Shown here: one piece after another, positions 1 to 8,747 of the stretch | Layout: each line of letters starts with the position of its first letter | How positions within the stretch are numbered: position 1 is the first letter of the stretch | NCBI RefSeq assembly: GCF_014385435.1 | Contig: NZ_JACSUD010000004.1 | Location: forward strand, 62,001 to 126,000 | DNA from: Alloprevotella sp. Lung230 | GTDB taxonomy: Bacteria > Bacteroidota > Bacteroidia > Bacteroidales > Bacteroidaceae | Direction of reading: 5' to 3' | DNA: 64,000 nucleotides | The notes under the pieces: generated by a model | What the model was told of the DNA's origin: nothing | What the model saw: only the letters and a program-made list of their open reading frames with translations | Database searches by the model: none | Made by a program: the position numbers and the translations under genes

Positions 1-2001
1 CGCATTGCCGGCTACTTCTATCCCGACAGCACACTGACGGGATTTTCCCACACCCACCTCTCAGGCACGGGCGCCGGCGACCTCTACGACATTTCCTTCT
101 TTCCGACCACGCTGCCGCAAAAGGCCGATTTCACCGTTCGACATCCTGACCAAGCTCCGCTCGGCATCTATTCCACCTTCCTCCACAGCGAGGAGACGGC
201 CACAGCCGGATTTTATGTCGTGCGACTGGCCGACTACGACATCCGCGTCCGCCTCACGGCCACACCGCGTTGCGGCGTTCAGCACTACACCTTCCCTGCC
301 GATGGTCGTGAGCGTGTGGTGACGCTCAACCTCGCCCGCACGATGAACTGGGATGCCACGCAGGCCGGCGAGGTACAGTTTCTCGACAGCACCACCCTCT
401 GCGGGCATCGTTTCTCCACGGGATGGGCGCGCGACCAGCGGGTGTTTTTCGCCACGCGTTTCTCCCGCCCTTGGCAGCGTGTAGAGATCGACACCGTGCC
501 CACGACAGCCGGCCGGAGCGTAGTGGTGCGCTTCTACTTCGGACATTCTGCCGATGAGGCTCAACGTTCCATCACTCTGGTCACGGCCCTGAGCGGGACG
601 AGCACGGAAGGCGCGCTGCGCAACCTCGCTGCCGAAGCACCGCACAACGATTTCGACCGCTATCGAGAAGACGCGCGCCGCCTTTGGAACGAACAACTCT
701 CGCGCCTCGAAGCCGAGAGTGACAACACGACCGACCTCCGTAAGTTCTACACCGCCCTCTATCACACCCTCCTCGCTCCCACCATCGCCAGCGATGTCGA
801 CGGAGCCTATCTCGGATCCGACCGCCGCATCCACCACACGGTCGGCATCCACTACTCCACTTTCTCACTCTGGGACACCTTCCGCGCCTCCCATCCCCTC
901 TTCACGCTCATCTGCCCCGAACGCGTGGGCGACATGGCACAAAGTCTCATCGACTTCGGCACGCAACACGGCCGCCTGCCGGTGTGGTCGATGTGGAGCA
1001 GCGAGACTGACATGATGATTGGGCTGCACGCCATTCCCATCTTGGCCGATGCCATCGGCAAGGGCATTAAAGGCTTCGACTATGCTCAGGCACTGGCTTT
1101 GAGCCGCCGCTCCCTCCTTGATGCCGACTACCGCAGTCTGGGACACTACGACAGTTTGGGCTACGTCCCCTTCGACGTAACGGACATGGGGAAAGACGAC
1201 TGGTCGCTCTCGCGCACCCTCGAATATGCCTACAACGACCATTGCGTGGCGCAGATGGCGCAATGGGTGGAAGGGCGTCCCGACCACCGCTTTGCCCAAC
1301 GCTCGCAAAACTTCCGCCACCTTTTCGATGCGCAGTCGGGCTTCTTCCGTCCTCGCGACAGCCACGGCCGCTTCCAGTCGGACTTCCATCCCGAGGCCTA
1401 CACACCGCACATCTGCGAGAGCAACGCCTGGCAGTATCTGTGGAGTGTGCAGCACGACCTCCCGGCACTGATGCACCTGCTCGGCGGTCGCGACCGGATG
1501 GAGGCGCGTCTCGACTCCTTTTTCACCCTCGCTCCCCGCGACAAGGCCGAACTTCCCCTCTTCTCCACCGGTATGCTGGGGCAGTATGCCCACGGCAACG
1601 AGCCTTCCCACCATGTGGCTTATCTCTACAACGTCGTCGGCCGGCCCGAGAAGACACAGCACTACGTGGCGCGGATAGTCCGCGAACTCTATCGTGACAA
1701 TCCGGCGGGCTTGTGTGGCAACGACGACTGCGGACAACTCTCCGCCTGGCTGGTGTGGAGCGCCATGGGCTTCTACCCCGTCGACCCGGTGAGTGGGCGC
1801 TACGAACTGGGCACGCCGCTCTTCCCGCACCTTCGCCTCCACCTGCCCGGGGGCACGACCACCACACTCCTCGCTCCCCACGTCGATGCCGACCATTGGC
1901 GCGTGGCGAGTCTCCGCGTCAATGGCCGTCGCCACCGCTCCACGTTCCTCCCCCACGCCCTCCTCACCTCCGGTGCTCGTATGGAATGGGAGATGAAGTG
2001 A
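1..2001 (+). CDS. GH92 family alpha-mannosidase, 5' partial
   Basis: This is the C-terminal 666 residues of a GH92 exo-alpha-mannosidase, which trims alpha-linked mannose from host or fungal glycans, usually in the periplasm or on the surface. The reading frame is open from base 1, so the start and any signal peptide lie outside the window. The early segment FSHTHLSGTGAGDL matches the GH92 N-terminal substrate-site motif. The catalytic-region motif GNDDCGQLSAW and the following MGFYPVDP lie near the C-terminus and are hallmarks of the family. The linkage specificity cannot be read from sequence. A second, divergent GH92 lies at 14864-17107 on the other strand. No gene follows for more than 700 bases. 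Confidence 0.93.
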   Translation, partial: RIAGYFYPDSTLTGFSHTHLSGTGAGDLYDISFFPTTLPQKADFTVRHPDQAPLGIYSTFLHSEETATAGFYVVRLADYDIRVRLTATPRCGVQHYTFPADGRERVVTLNLARTMNWDATQAGEVQFLDSTTLCGHRFSTGWARDQRVFFATRFSRPWQRVEIDTVPTTAGRSVVVRFYFGHSADEAQRSITLVTALSGTSTEGALRNLAAEAPHNDFDRYREDARRLWNEQLSRLEAESDNTTDLRKFYTALYHTLLAPTIASDVDGAYLGSDRRIHHTVGIHYSTFSLWDTFRASHPLFTLICPERVGDMAQSLIDFGTQHGRLPVWSMWSSETDMMIGLHAIPILADAIGKGIKGFDYAQALALSRRSLLDADYRSLGHYDSLGYVPFDVTDMGKDDWSLSRTLEYAYNDHCVAQMAQWVEGRPDHRFAQRSQNFRHLFDAQSGFFRPRDSHGRFQSDFHPEAYTPHICESNAWQYLWSVQHDLPALMHLLGGRDRMEARLDSFFTLAPRDKAELPLFSTGMLGQYAHGNEPSHHVAYLYNVVGRPEKTQHYVARIVRELYRDNPAGLCGNDDCGQLSAWLVWSAMGFYPVDPVSGRYELGTPLFPHLRLHLPGGTTTTLLAPHVDADHWRVASLRVNGRRHRSTFLPHALLTSGARMEWEMK

Positions 2002-2151
2002 GCACCGACTTGTATTTTTATATTTTACCGATTATTTAATTCCACTCAATAGGTAGTGTACTATATCGATGGAGGCGGTGTTTTCCATTACCCACTCAAA
2101 TCAAAATAGAGTGTACTTTCAAGGCAGAAGTGCAACAGTTCCCCCTTCCCT

Positions 2152-2578
2152 CGCGCGCGTTCCCTACAATTGTGTATGTTTTTTGCCTTCACGCCTTCAC
2201 CCGGCGAGGTAAGTTGCAGAGCAACAGAAGGTTGTGGGTGAAGGCAAAAGGCGTTTCATCCTTCACCGCCTTCACTACCTTCAGGGACTTTTCCTTCACC
2301 GGCAACTCTCTGACAGCCTGCAATTTAGGGAATTCGGTGAAGGCAGTGAAGGCAAAAAACAAGACTTTCAATGTAGTAACGCGCGCGTACGCGTGAGAAC
2401 GAGAACGTGTGGAGATAGAAACGCACACGATAGAGAAAAAGGAGGAGAGAAACAAGATGGGAGAAAGAAATATAAAAATATAAATAGGAGGGGGAGGAAT
2501 TTACCTCTGAGATAAATACAACTATCTCTGAGATAAAAATAATTACCTCAGAGGTAGTTTTTTCAATCTCAGGGGTAG
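2152..2578 (+). repeat. Dispersed repeat family A, copy 1 (fold-back core plus palindrome array)
   Basis: Non-coding repeat between the GH92 gene and tRNA-Gln. The core (about 2152-2391) has long inverted ends: CGCGCGCGT, then GTTTTTTGCCTTCACGCC on the left, mirrored on the right by GTGAAGGCAGTGAAGGC, an AAAAAAC tract and CGCGCGCGTACGCG. An inner inverted pair, GGGTGAAGGC and CCTTCACCGCC, lies at about 2236-2270. About 110 bases further on, 2502-2578 holds four variants of the palindrome TACCTCAGAGGTA separated by A/T-rich spacers. Other copies are at 24683, 52613 and (inverted) 60921. The rest of 2002-2740 contains nothing I recognise apart from the tRNA promoter. Confidence 0.8.
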
Positions 2579-2701
2579 ATAAGCGGGGGCGAAAATTCTT
2601 TGCCCAACTGATTGGGGAGAGTTCATGGGCGTGTTTCTGTCGTCTTTTTCTCGACGAGAACAGAAAAATCGTGCTTTTGGTAGAAAAAAGCGCGGGAAGG
2701 C

Positions 2702-2732
2702 TTGCAGGTGTGAAAAGAATGTCGTACTTTTG
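2702..2732 (+). promoter_or_regulatory. Bacteroidetes-type promoter of tRNA-Gln
   Basis: TTG at 2702-2704 and TACTTTTG at 2725-2732 are separated by 20 bases, matching the Bacteroidetes -33/-7 consensus (TTG, TAnnTTTG). Transcription would start a few bases before the mature tRNA end at 2742. Confidence 0.75.
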
Positions 2733-2741
2733 CAGCGCAAT

Positions 2742-2812
2742 TGGGTCATGGTGTAATGGTAACACTACAGGTTTTGGTTCTGTCATTCTGGGTTCGAATC
2801 CCGGTGACCCAA
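2742..2812 (+). tRNA. tRNA-Gln (anticodon UUG)
   Basis: A 71-nt cloverleaf. The acceptor stem TGGGTCA pairs perfectly with TGACCCA, the D stem is GTGT/ACAC, the anticodon stem is ACAGG/TCTGT with loop TTTTGGT (anticodon TTG reading CAA), and the T arm is CTGGG-TTCGAAT-CCCGG. The discriminator base is A and the 3' CCA is not encoded. It has its own promoter and terminator. Confidence 0.97.
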
Positions 2813-2818
2813 CAAAAT

Positions 2819-2862
2819 GCGCTGATTGGCTGCGTGCGCAACGCTCCGATTAGCGCTTTTTT
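2819..2862 (+). terminator. Intrinsic terminator of tRNA-Gln
   Basis: The inverted repeat GCGCTGATTGG / CCGATTAGCGC with a GC-rich loop is followed directly by six T residues, seven bases after the tRNA end. Confidence 0.75.
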
Positions 2863-2994
2863 GTTGTATTTCGGCCGCTGCGTCTGTTTCCTTCGTGCTC
2901 ACTCCTGTCTCGTCCGTGCGAGCAGCCCCTTTCGCAACGTCTGATTTCCCGACATCATCTTTCATATCACCTTATCTTCTGTCCTCCAAAAGCT

Positions 2995-4473
2995 ATGGCT
3001 TCTCTAAAATCGCTTGCCAAAGACACCGCCATCTATGGAATGAGTTCCATCGTGGGGCGCTTTCTCAACTACTTGCTCATGCCGCTCTACACGGCCAAAA
3101 TCGCGGCTTCTACCGGTGGATATGGTGTGGTGACGGAAGTCTATTCCTACACCGCGCTGCTTTTCGTCATCCTCACTTTCGGCATGGAGACCACGCTGTT
3201 TCGCTTCATCAACCGCGAGGACGAGCGCGACCCGACTCGCGTCTACACCACTGCCCTCATCGCTGTGGGCAGCGTGGGCTTGGCATTCATCGCCTTGGTG
3301 CTGCTGGGGCTGCGCGGCATTGCCGGCTGGATGGGCTATGCCGACCATCCGGAATACGTATGGATGATGGCGACGGCCGTAGCGCTCGATGCCTTTCAGG
3401 CCATCCCCTTCTGCTACCTTCGCTATCAAAAACGCCCGATGAAGTTTGCCATCCTCAAACTCGGTTTCATCTTCCTCAACATCACGCTCAATCTCCTCTT
3501 CTTCCTCGTTCTGCCGGCCGTTATGGAGGATTTTGTGGTGAAGGTAGACTATGTCTTTGCCATCAACCTCGCCTGCACCGGCCTCATCACCTTCGGATTT
3601 TGGAAAGAACTTTTCGGTGTGCGCTGGCGGCTGGACAAAGCGCTCCTGCGTCGCATGCTCGGCTATGCGTGGCCCATTTTGGTGCTCGGCATTGCGGGCA
3701 TCCTCAACCAAACGGCCGACAAAATCCTCTTCCCTCAACTTGTGCCCGGTCGGGAAGGTAAGGTGCAGCTCGGCATCTATGGGGCAGCGGTGAAGATAGC
3801 CATGATTATGGCGCTCATCACGCAAGCCTTCCGTTATGCTTACGAGCCGTTTGTCTTCGCAGCCACCAAAGAGGGCGACAGCACCGACAACCGTCGCACG
3901 TATGCCCTGACAATGAAGTTTTTCATCATCTTCACCCTCTTTGCTTTTCTCGCAGTGGTGGCCTATCTGGAAGTGATCCGCCACATCATCGGTCGGGACT
4001 ACTGGGAAGGCTTGAAGACCGTACCCATCGTGATGGTGGCCGAAATCCTGATGGGCATCTACTTCAACCTCTCCTTCTGGTACAAACTCACCGACCGCAC
4101 CATCTGGGGCACTTGGTTTTCGGGAGCAGGCTGTGTGGTGTTGCTCGCCTGCAATGTGCTCTTTGTGCCGCAATATGGCTACATGGCCTGCGCTTGGGCC
4201 GGCGTGGCGGGCTACGGTACGGCAATGATGCTCTCTTACTTCGTGGGGCAACGCTACTATCCCATCCCTTATCCCCTCCGCTCCATCGCGCTCTACGTGC
4301 TGTTGGCCGCTGTGCTCTATGCGGTGATGGCCTTTGTGCCCAGTCTGACCGCTTCGACACCCCTTCATCTGTTGGTCAATACGGTCTGCCTCGTCCTCTT
4401 CCTCACCTACGTTGTGCGCACCGACTTCCCGCTCTCCCGTCTGCCTTGGGTGGGGAAATACGTCCGCCGCTAA
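2995..4473 (+). CDS. Polysaccharide/O-antigen flippase (Wzx-like, MVF superfamily)
   Basis: A 492-residue integral membrane protein of the oligosaccharide-flippase group. Members move undecaprenyl-linked saccharide units across the inner membrane for LPS, capsule or related glycans. The N-terminus (MASLKSLAKDTAIYGMSS, then RFLNYLLMPLYT) is typical of Bacteroidetes polysaccharide biosynthesis proteins. Hydrophobic segments occur throughout, consistent with 12-14 helices, and the C-terminal tail is short and basic. No glycosyltransferase cluster surrounds it. It is followed after 23 bases by the M16 peptidase and Nudix genes, so these three probably form one transcript. The substrate cannot be told from sequence. 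Confidence 0.85.
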   Translation: MASLKSLAKDTAIYGMSSIVGRFLNYLLMPLYTAKIAASTGGYGVVTEVYSYTALLFVILTFGMETTLFRFINREDERDPTRVYTTALIAVGSVGLAFIALVLLGLRGIAGWMGYADHPEYVWMMATAVALDAFQAIPFCYLRYQKRPMKFAILKLGFIFLNITLNLLFFLVLPAVMEDFVVKVDYVFAINLACTGLITFGFWKELFGVRWRLDKALLRRMLGYAWPILVLGIAGILNQTADKILFPQLVPGREGKVQLGIYGAAVKIAMIMALITQAFRYAYEPFVFAATKEGDSTDNRRTYALTMKFFIIFTLFAFLAVVAYLEVIRHIIGRDYWEGLKTVPIVMVAEILMGIYFNLSFWYKLTDRTIWGTWFSGAGCVVLLACNVLFVPQYGYMACAWAGVAGYGTAMMLSYFVGQRYYPIPYPLRSIALYVLLAAVLYAVMAFVPSLTASTPLHLLVNTVCLVLFLTYVVRTDFPLSRLPWVGKYVRR

Positions 4474-4496
4474 TTCTTCTTCTCTCCTACTGAATT

Positions 4497-5744
4497 ATGC
4501 CCACAGCAACACTCAGCAACGGCCTTCGCGTCATCTTCGAGCCCTCCGCTTCGGAAGTGCTCTATTGCGGCTATGTGGTGTGTGCCGGCACACGCCATGA
4601 GCCCGAAGCCGACAGCGGAATGGCGCACTTCTTGGAACACTTGAGTTTCAAAGGCACCACGCGCCGCACCTCCACACAAATCAACAACTTTCTGGAACGA
4701 GTGGGCGGCGATCTCAACGCCTTCACCAACAAGCAAGAGACAGTGTACCACGCCACGGTGTTGCGCAAGGACGTGGCACGCGCCGTCGATTTGCTCACGG
4801 ACATTGTGTTCCACAGCACCTACCCTCAGGCGGAAATCACGAAAGAAGTGGAAGTGATTGTGGACGAAATCGATAGTTATCGCGACAGCCCCTCAGAACT
4901 CATTTTCGACGAATTCGAACACCTCCTCTTTGCCGACGCTCCCCTTGGGCGCGACATTCTCGGCACTCCCGAACGTCTGCGCCAATACACCACGGCCGAT
5001 GCACACCGATTTGCCGACCGCTACTACCAACCGGACAATGCCATCTTCTTTGTCTATGGGCAAACCGACTTTGCCCGCGTGCTGCGTCTGCTCTCCAAGG
5101 CGCATCAAGCCGAAGTGACGACTGCGCCTCCATCGCCCCCGGAAGTACGCCCCGGAGAGGTGGACGCCCCCACGGCTTTCAAAGGCTACGCCACACCAAC
5201 CACACGCATCGTGCAGAAGGACACCCATCAAGCCCACGTCATGATGGGCGCCCCGACTTTCGGGAGCAACGACCCACGCCGCTTCGCACTGATTTTGCTC
5301 AACAACCTGCTGGGCGGTCCCGGGATGAACTCCCGCCTCAACATGGTGGTGCGTGAGCGCCACGGCCTGGTCTACAGCATCGATGCCTACCTCAACTCCT
5401 ATCCCGATGCGGGCTACTGGAATGTCTACTTCGGTTGTGATGTCGACGACGTGAAGCGCTGCCTCCGTTTGGTGAAACGCGAGTTGCAGAAGTTGGCCGA
5501 AAAGCCACTCACACCGGCACAACTCAAAGCCGCCAAAGACCAATTGTGCGGACAAATCGGTATCTCGTGCGACAACCGCGAAGGCTATGCCCTGGCGATG
5601 GCCAAGACCTTTGCCCATTTCGGCCGCCACCGCAATGTGGCCGACGTCGTGGCCGCCATCCGCGAGGTGACGGCCGAACAACTGCAGAAGTTGGCCGCCG
5701 AGATTTATGCGCCCGAACGCTTGTTTACCCTCATCTATCAGTAG
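4497..5744 (+). CDS. M16 family zinc metallopeptidase
   Basis: A 415-residue single-chain M16B peptidase, related to mitochondrial processing peptidase and PqqL. The inverted zinc motif HFLEH lies at residues 44-48 within GMAHFLEHLSFKG, and the third ligand Glu is expected in EVEVIVDEIDSY about 75 residues later. The second half has the expected R/Y-type segment (GLVYSIDAYLNSYPDAG). No signal peptide is visible, so it is likely cytoplasmic; family members degrade peptides or process small proteins. Its length fits a complete single-subunit enzyme of two homologous domains. The stop codon is four bases before the preferred start of the Nudix gene, which suggests translational coupling. Confidence 0.92.
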   Translation: MPTATLSNGLRVIFEPSASEVLYCGYVVCAGTRHEPEADSGMAHFLEHLSFKGTTRRTSTQINNFLERVGGDLNAFTNKQETVYHATVLRKDVARAVDLLTDIVFHSTYPQAEITKEVEVIVDEIDSYRDSPSELIFDEFEHLLFADAPLGRDILGTPERLRQYTTADAHRFADRYYQPDNAIFFVYGQTDFARVLRLLSKAHQAEVTTAPPSPPEVRPGEVDAPTAFKGYATPTTRIVQKDTHQAHVMMGAPTFGSNDPRRFALILLNNLLGGPGMNSRLNMVVRERHGLVYSIDAYLNSYPDAGYWNVYFGCDVDDVKRCLRLVKRELQKLAEKPLTPAQLKAAKDQLCGQIGISCDNREGYALAMAKTFAHFGRHRNVADVVAAIREVTAEQLQKLAAEIYAPERLFTLIYQ

Positions 5745-5748
5745 GAAG

Positions 5749-6312
5749 ATGTCCTCCCATTGTCTCTCCCGCTTTTGCTACTGCCCCTGCTGCGGCAGCG
5801 ACCAATTTTCCGTGCTCGACGACCGCTCCAAACGCTGTGCCGAGTGCGGCTTTGTGTTCTACCTCAATGCTTCGGCCGCCACCGTGGCCCTCATCCGCAA
5901 TCCCAAGGGCGAACTCCTCGTGGTGCGTCGTGCCCGCCATCCGGGCAAAGGGTTGCTCACCCTGCCCGGCGGCTTCGTGGACCACGGAGAGAGTATCGAA
6001 GAGGGTTGCCTGCGTGAGGTGCGCGAGGAAGTCGGTGTGTCGGGACGCATCGTTCGCTTCCTGTTTTCCCTCCCCAACCGTTACCCATTTTCCGACTTTG
6101 TCGTGCCCACGGTCGACAGTTTCTTTGAAGTCGCCATCGACAATCCGGCAGCGATTGTGGCCGGCGACGATGCCGAGGCGGCCTTTTGGGTAGCCCCCGA
6201 AGATTTGCCCCTCTCGTCCTTTGCGATGTCCTCCGTGCGCGAAGGTTTGGCGCGTTGGCTGGAAGAGCAAAGGAGAAAAACAAACACCTCATCCGTCCTA
6301 ACCTCTTCGTAA
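5749..6312 (+). CDS. Nudix hydrolase with N-terminal zinc ribbon
   Basis: A 187-residue protein. A four-cysteine zinc ribbon (CPCCG near residue 12, CAEC near residue 30) precedes a complete Nudix box at residues 75-97 (G-x5-E-x7-REVREEVGV). Nudix enzymes hydrolyse nucleoside diphosphates linked to another moiety. The ribbon resembles that of NADH pyrophosphatases, but the protein is shorter, so the substrate is unknown. I chose the ATG at 5749 because it follows the peptidase stop by four bases with a purine-rich stretch before it; an in-frame ATG at 5707 would overlap the peptidase gene and precede the ribbon with unrelated residues. Confidence 0.9.
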   Translation: MSSHCLSRFCYCPCCGSDQFSVLDDRSKRCAECGFVFYLNASAATVALIRNPKGELLVVRRARHPGKGLLTLPGGFVDHGESIEEGCLREVREEVGVSGRIVRFLFSLPNRYPFSDFVVPTVDSFFEVAIDNPAAIVAGDDAEAAFWVAPEDLPLSSFAMSSVREGLARWLEEQRRKTNTSSVLTSS

Positions 6313-6404
6313 GTCTTGTTGAGCCCCGCCCTCCATCAGCAGGCAGGCGTCGTCGGGATTACACTTTTTTAGGTCAAAAGGCAGTAGAAACAAAGTTTTT
6401 TGCG

Positions 6405-6412
6405 TATCTTTG
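6405..6412 (+). promoter_or_regulatory. Probable -7 promoter element of the PpiD-like gene
   Basis: TATCTTTG fits TAnnTTTG exactly, 78 bases before the start codon. No clear TTG lies at the usual upstream spacing, so this rests on the -7 box alone. Confidence 0.5.
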
Positions 6413-6489
6413 TCGCCAAATATGTGCATACCCCCTCTCGGGAGAAGTGCTAAAAGACTGAGAATGAAACAATAATAACAACAATACTA

Positions 6490-8649
6490 ATGGCAGCATT
6501 ACAAAAAATCAGAAGCAATACGTGGATTATTGCAATCATGGGAGTAGGACTTTTCCTCTTCATCCTGACCATGGTACTCGACCAAAACACCATCTCGGCC
6601 ATCACCAGCGGCGGCCGCACCGTGGGTGAAGTCTACGGCAAGAGCCTTTCGCAAGAGGAATTCTACAAGATGGTCAACGAAGCCTCCGAAGTGCAGAAGT
6701 TCCGCAGCGGTGGCAGCCTCACCGACGAACAAACGGAGCAGGTGCGCGACCAGGTGTGGAACGAGTTTGTTTCGTTTGAACTCATCAAGCACGAGTGCGA
6801 CAAGCTCGGTCTTATCGTCACCGACGAAGAGGTGAAACAAGCCCTTCGCGAAGGAACGGCCCAAAGTTTCCAGAACGTTCCGATGTTCATGGGGCAAGAC
6901 GGTCGCTTCAACTACACCGCCCTCCAAGGTTTCTTCAAGCAAGCCAAGGAAATGAAGGGCAAACAGGTCGATTCCTCTGTGGCTGAGCAAATCGCCACCA
7001 TCAACAGCCTTTGGGCCTACACCGAGAAGCAATTGCGCCGCGAGTTGCTCATGAACAAGTATCAAGCGCTCTTCGTGACTTCCTTCACCAGCAACCCTGT
7101 GAGCGCCAAGGTGGCTTTCAACGACCGCACCGTCTCCACCAACACGCAAGTGGCGGCTTTGCCTTTCGCTTCGATTTCCGACAAGGAGGTGAAGGTCGAA
7201 GACAGCGACCTCAAGGCCGCCTATGACCAATATAAAGAATTGTTCCGTCTCGACAACGAAGTGCGCGACATCAAGTATATCGACGTGAACGTGACGGCAA
7301 GTGCTGCCGACAAGAAGGCCCTCAACAACGAGATGAACGTCATCTTCGGCAAGCTCCAAGCGGGCGAAGATCCTGCTGCCGTCATCAACGCCAGCAAGAG
7401 TGCTGTACGTTTTGCCAATGTGCCCCTCTCCACGAGCGTATTCCCCTCCGACATCAAGGCAGAACTCGACTCTATGGGGGCAGGAGCCACCAAAGCACCC
7501 TACCTCAACGTACAGGACAACACGATGAACATCGTCAAGGTGATTTCCAAAGTTCAAGCTCCAGATTCCATCCTCTATCGCGCTCTCCCCGTGCAGGCTG
7601 CTGATGCCAAGGCTGCCGGTGTGCGTGCCGACTCCATCCTCAACGCCCTCAACAGCGGTGCAAAATATGCCGACATCGCCAAGAAGGCCGGTGTACCCAG
7701 CGACTCATCGTGGATTGCCGCTTCGCAATTTGAGTCTACCGAAATCTCTGCCGACAACGCCAAGTTTGTCAATGCCCTTTATAATGCTCCGCTGAAAGGC
7801 TACACTCAACTCGAAATCGGTGGCAACAAAATCATCCTCCAAGTCCTCGATCGCAAGGCGATGAAGAGCAAGGTGGTGGCCGCTGTGGTGAAAATCCCCG
7901 TAGACTTCTCCAAAGCCACTTACGATGCTGCGGTGAGCAAGTTCAACCGCTTCCTGGCTGAAAATCACTCCTTGGCCGACATTGTAAAGAACGCTCCCAA
8001 GGCCGGCTATCAGGTGATTGACCAAGATGGTTTCTCCTCGTCCAACCGCCACATCGGTGGCAACGGCCAGTTCCCCGGCATCGCCGGTTCGAAAGACGCT
8101 GTGCGCTGGGTGTTCGACACTGCTGACGAAGGCGAACTCTCTCCTCTCTACGAAGTGGGCGAAGCCAACAACCACCTCCTCGTGGTTGCCTTGGACAAGG
8201 TCTACAAGAAAGGCTACATGCCTTGGGACAACAAGCAGGTGAAAGAGTTCCTCACCGCAGTAGTGAAGAGCCAGAAGAAGGGCGAAGTGGCAGCGAAGAA
8301 ACTCGCCGGTGTGAAGACCATCGAAGCCGCCAAAGCCAAGGGTGCTGTTGTCGACAGTCTCAACAACGTGACGTTCTCAGGCTATGCCGTTGTTCCTGCC
8401 GTTGGTACTCCCGAGCCGATGCTCACGGCCGCTATCAGCACTGCCAAGGTGGGCCAGACCACCGCTCCCATCATCGGTACCGCCGGTGCCTACGTGGCCA
8501 AGATTGTTTCGCGCAACAAGGGCACGGAGAAGTTTGACGCCAAACTCGAAATGAACATGACACAGCGCAGCTACATGCAGGCCGCCCAGCAGGTGCTTGG
8601 GGCTTTGGCACGCAAGGCTGACATTGTCGACCATCGCTACAAGTTCTAA
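6490..8649 (+). CDS. PpiD/SurA-like periplasmic chaperone (peptidyl-prolyl isomerase family)
   Basis: A 719-residue protein anchored by one N-terminal transmembrane helix (about residues 12-31, preceded by the basic MAALQKIRSNTW). The remainder would be periplasmic. The first 250 residues resemble the SurA/PpiD N-terminal chaperone fold (GEVYGKSLSQEEFYKMV, then LTDEQTEQVRDQVWNEFV). The middle contains a parvulin-like region that looks degenerate. The family helps outer-membrane proteins leave the Sec translocon. It appears to be monocistronic, with a promoter at 6405 and a strong terminator at 8681. In Bacteroidetes such proteins are usually annotated as SurA N-terminal domain or peptidylprolyl isomerase; isomerase activity is not certain. 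Confidence 0.88.
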   Translation: MAALQKIRSNTWIIAIMGVGLFLFILTMVLDQNTISAITSGGRTVGEVYGKSLSQEEFYKMVNEASEVQKFRSGGSLTDEQTEQVRDQVWNEFVSFELIKHECDKLGLIVTDEEVKQALREGTAQSFQNVPMFMGQDGRFNYTALQGFFKQAKEMKGKQVDSSVAEQIATINSLWAYTEKQLRRELLMNKYQALFVTSFTSNPVSAKVAFNDRTVSTNTQVAALPFASISDKEVKVEDSDLKAAYDQYKELFRLDNEVRDIKYIDVNVTASAADKKALNNEMNVIFGKLQAGEDPAAVINASKSAVRFANVPLSTSVFPSDIKAELDSMGAGATKAPYLNVQDNTMNIVKVISKVQAPDSILYRALPVQAADAKAAGVRADSILNALNSGAKYADIAKKAGVPSDSSWIAASQFESTEISADNAKFVNALYNAPLKGYTQLEIGGNKIILQVLDRKAMKSKVVAAVVKIPVDFSKATYDAAVSKFNRFLAENHSLADIVKNAPKAGYQVIDQDGFSSSNRHIGGNGQFPGIAGSKDAVRWVFDTADEGELSPLYEVGEANNHLLVVALDKVYKKGYMPWDNKQVKEFLTAVVKSQKKGEVAAKKLAGVKTIEAAKAKGAVVDSLNNVTFSGYAVVPAVGTPEPMLTAAISTAKVGQTTAPIIGTAGAYVAKIVSRNKGTEKFDAKLEMNMTQRSYMQAAQQVLGALARKADIVDHRYKF

Positions 8650-8680
8650 TCCCCTCATTGATTAGCAACAGACTCACCGA

Positions 8681-8722
8681 AGCGAAGTGAGGAGGTGAAA
8701 CTCCCCACTTCGCTTTTCCTTT
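8681..8722 (+). terminator. Intrinsic terminator after the PpiD-like gene
   Basis: A stem of AGCGAAGTG paired with CACTTCGCT, extended by GGAG/CTCC around a six-base loop, followed by a T-rich tract, 31 bases after the stop codon. Confidence 0.75.
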
Positions 8723-8747
8723 GTTCCTTTCCCTCTTTTTTTCCTCC

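Noticed and set aside
2502-2578. Regularly spaced short repeats considered as a CRISPR array
   Set aside because: Units are 12-15 bp palindromes with spacers of under 15 bp of similar A/T composition, and no cas gene is present.
2671-2944. Open frames running through tRNA-Gln
   Set aside because: They overlap a perfect tRNA cloverleaf and its terminator.
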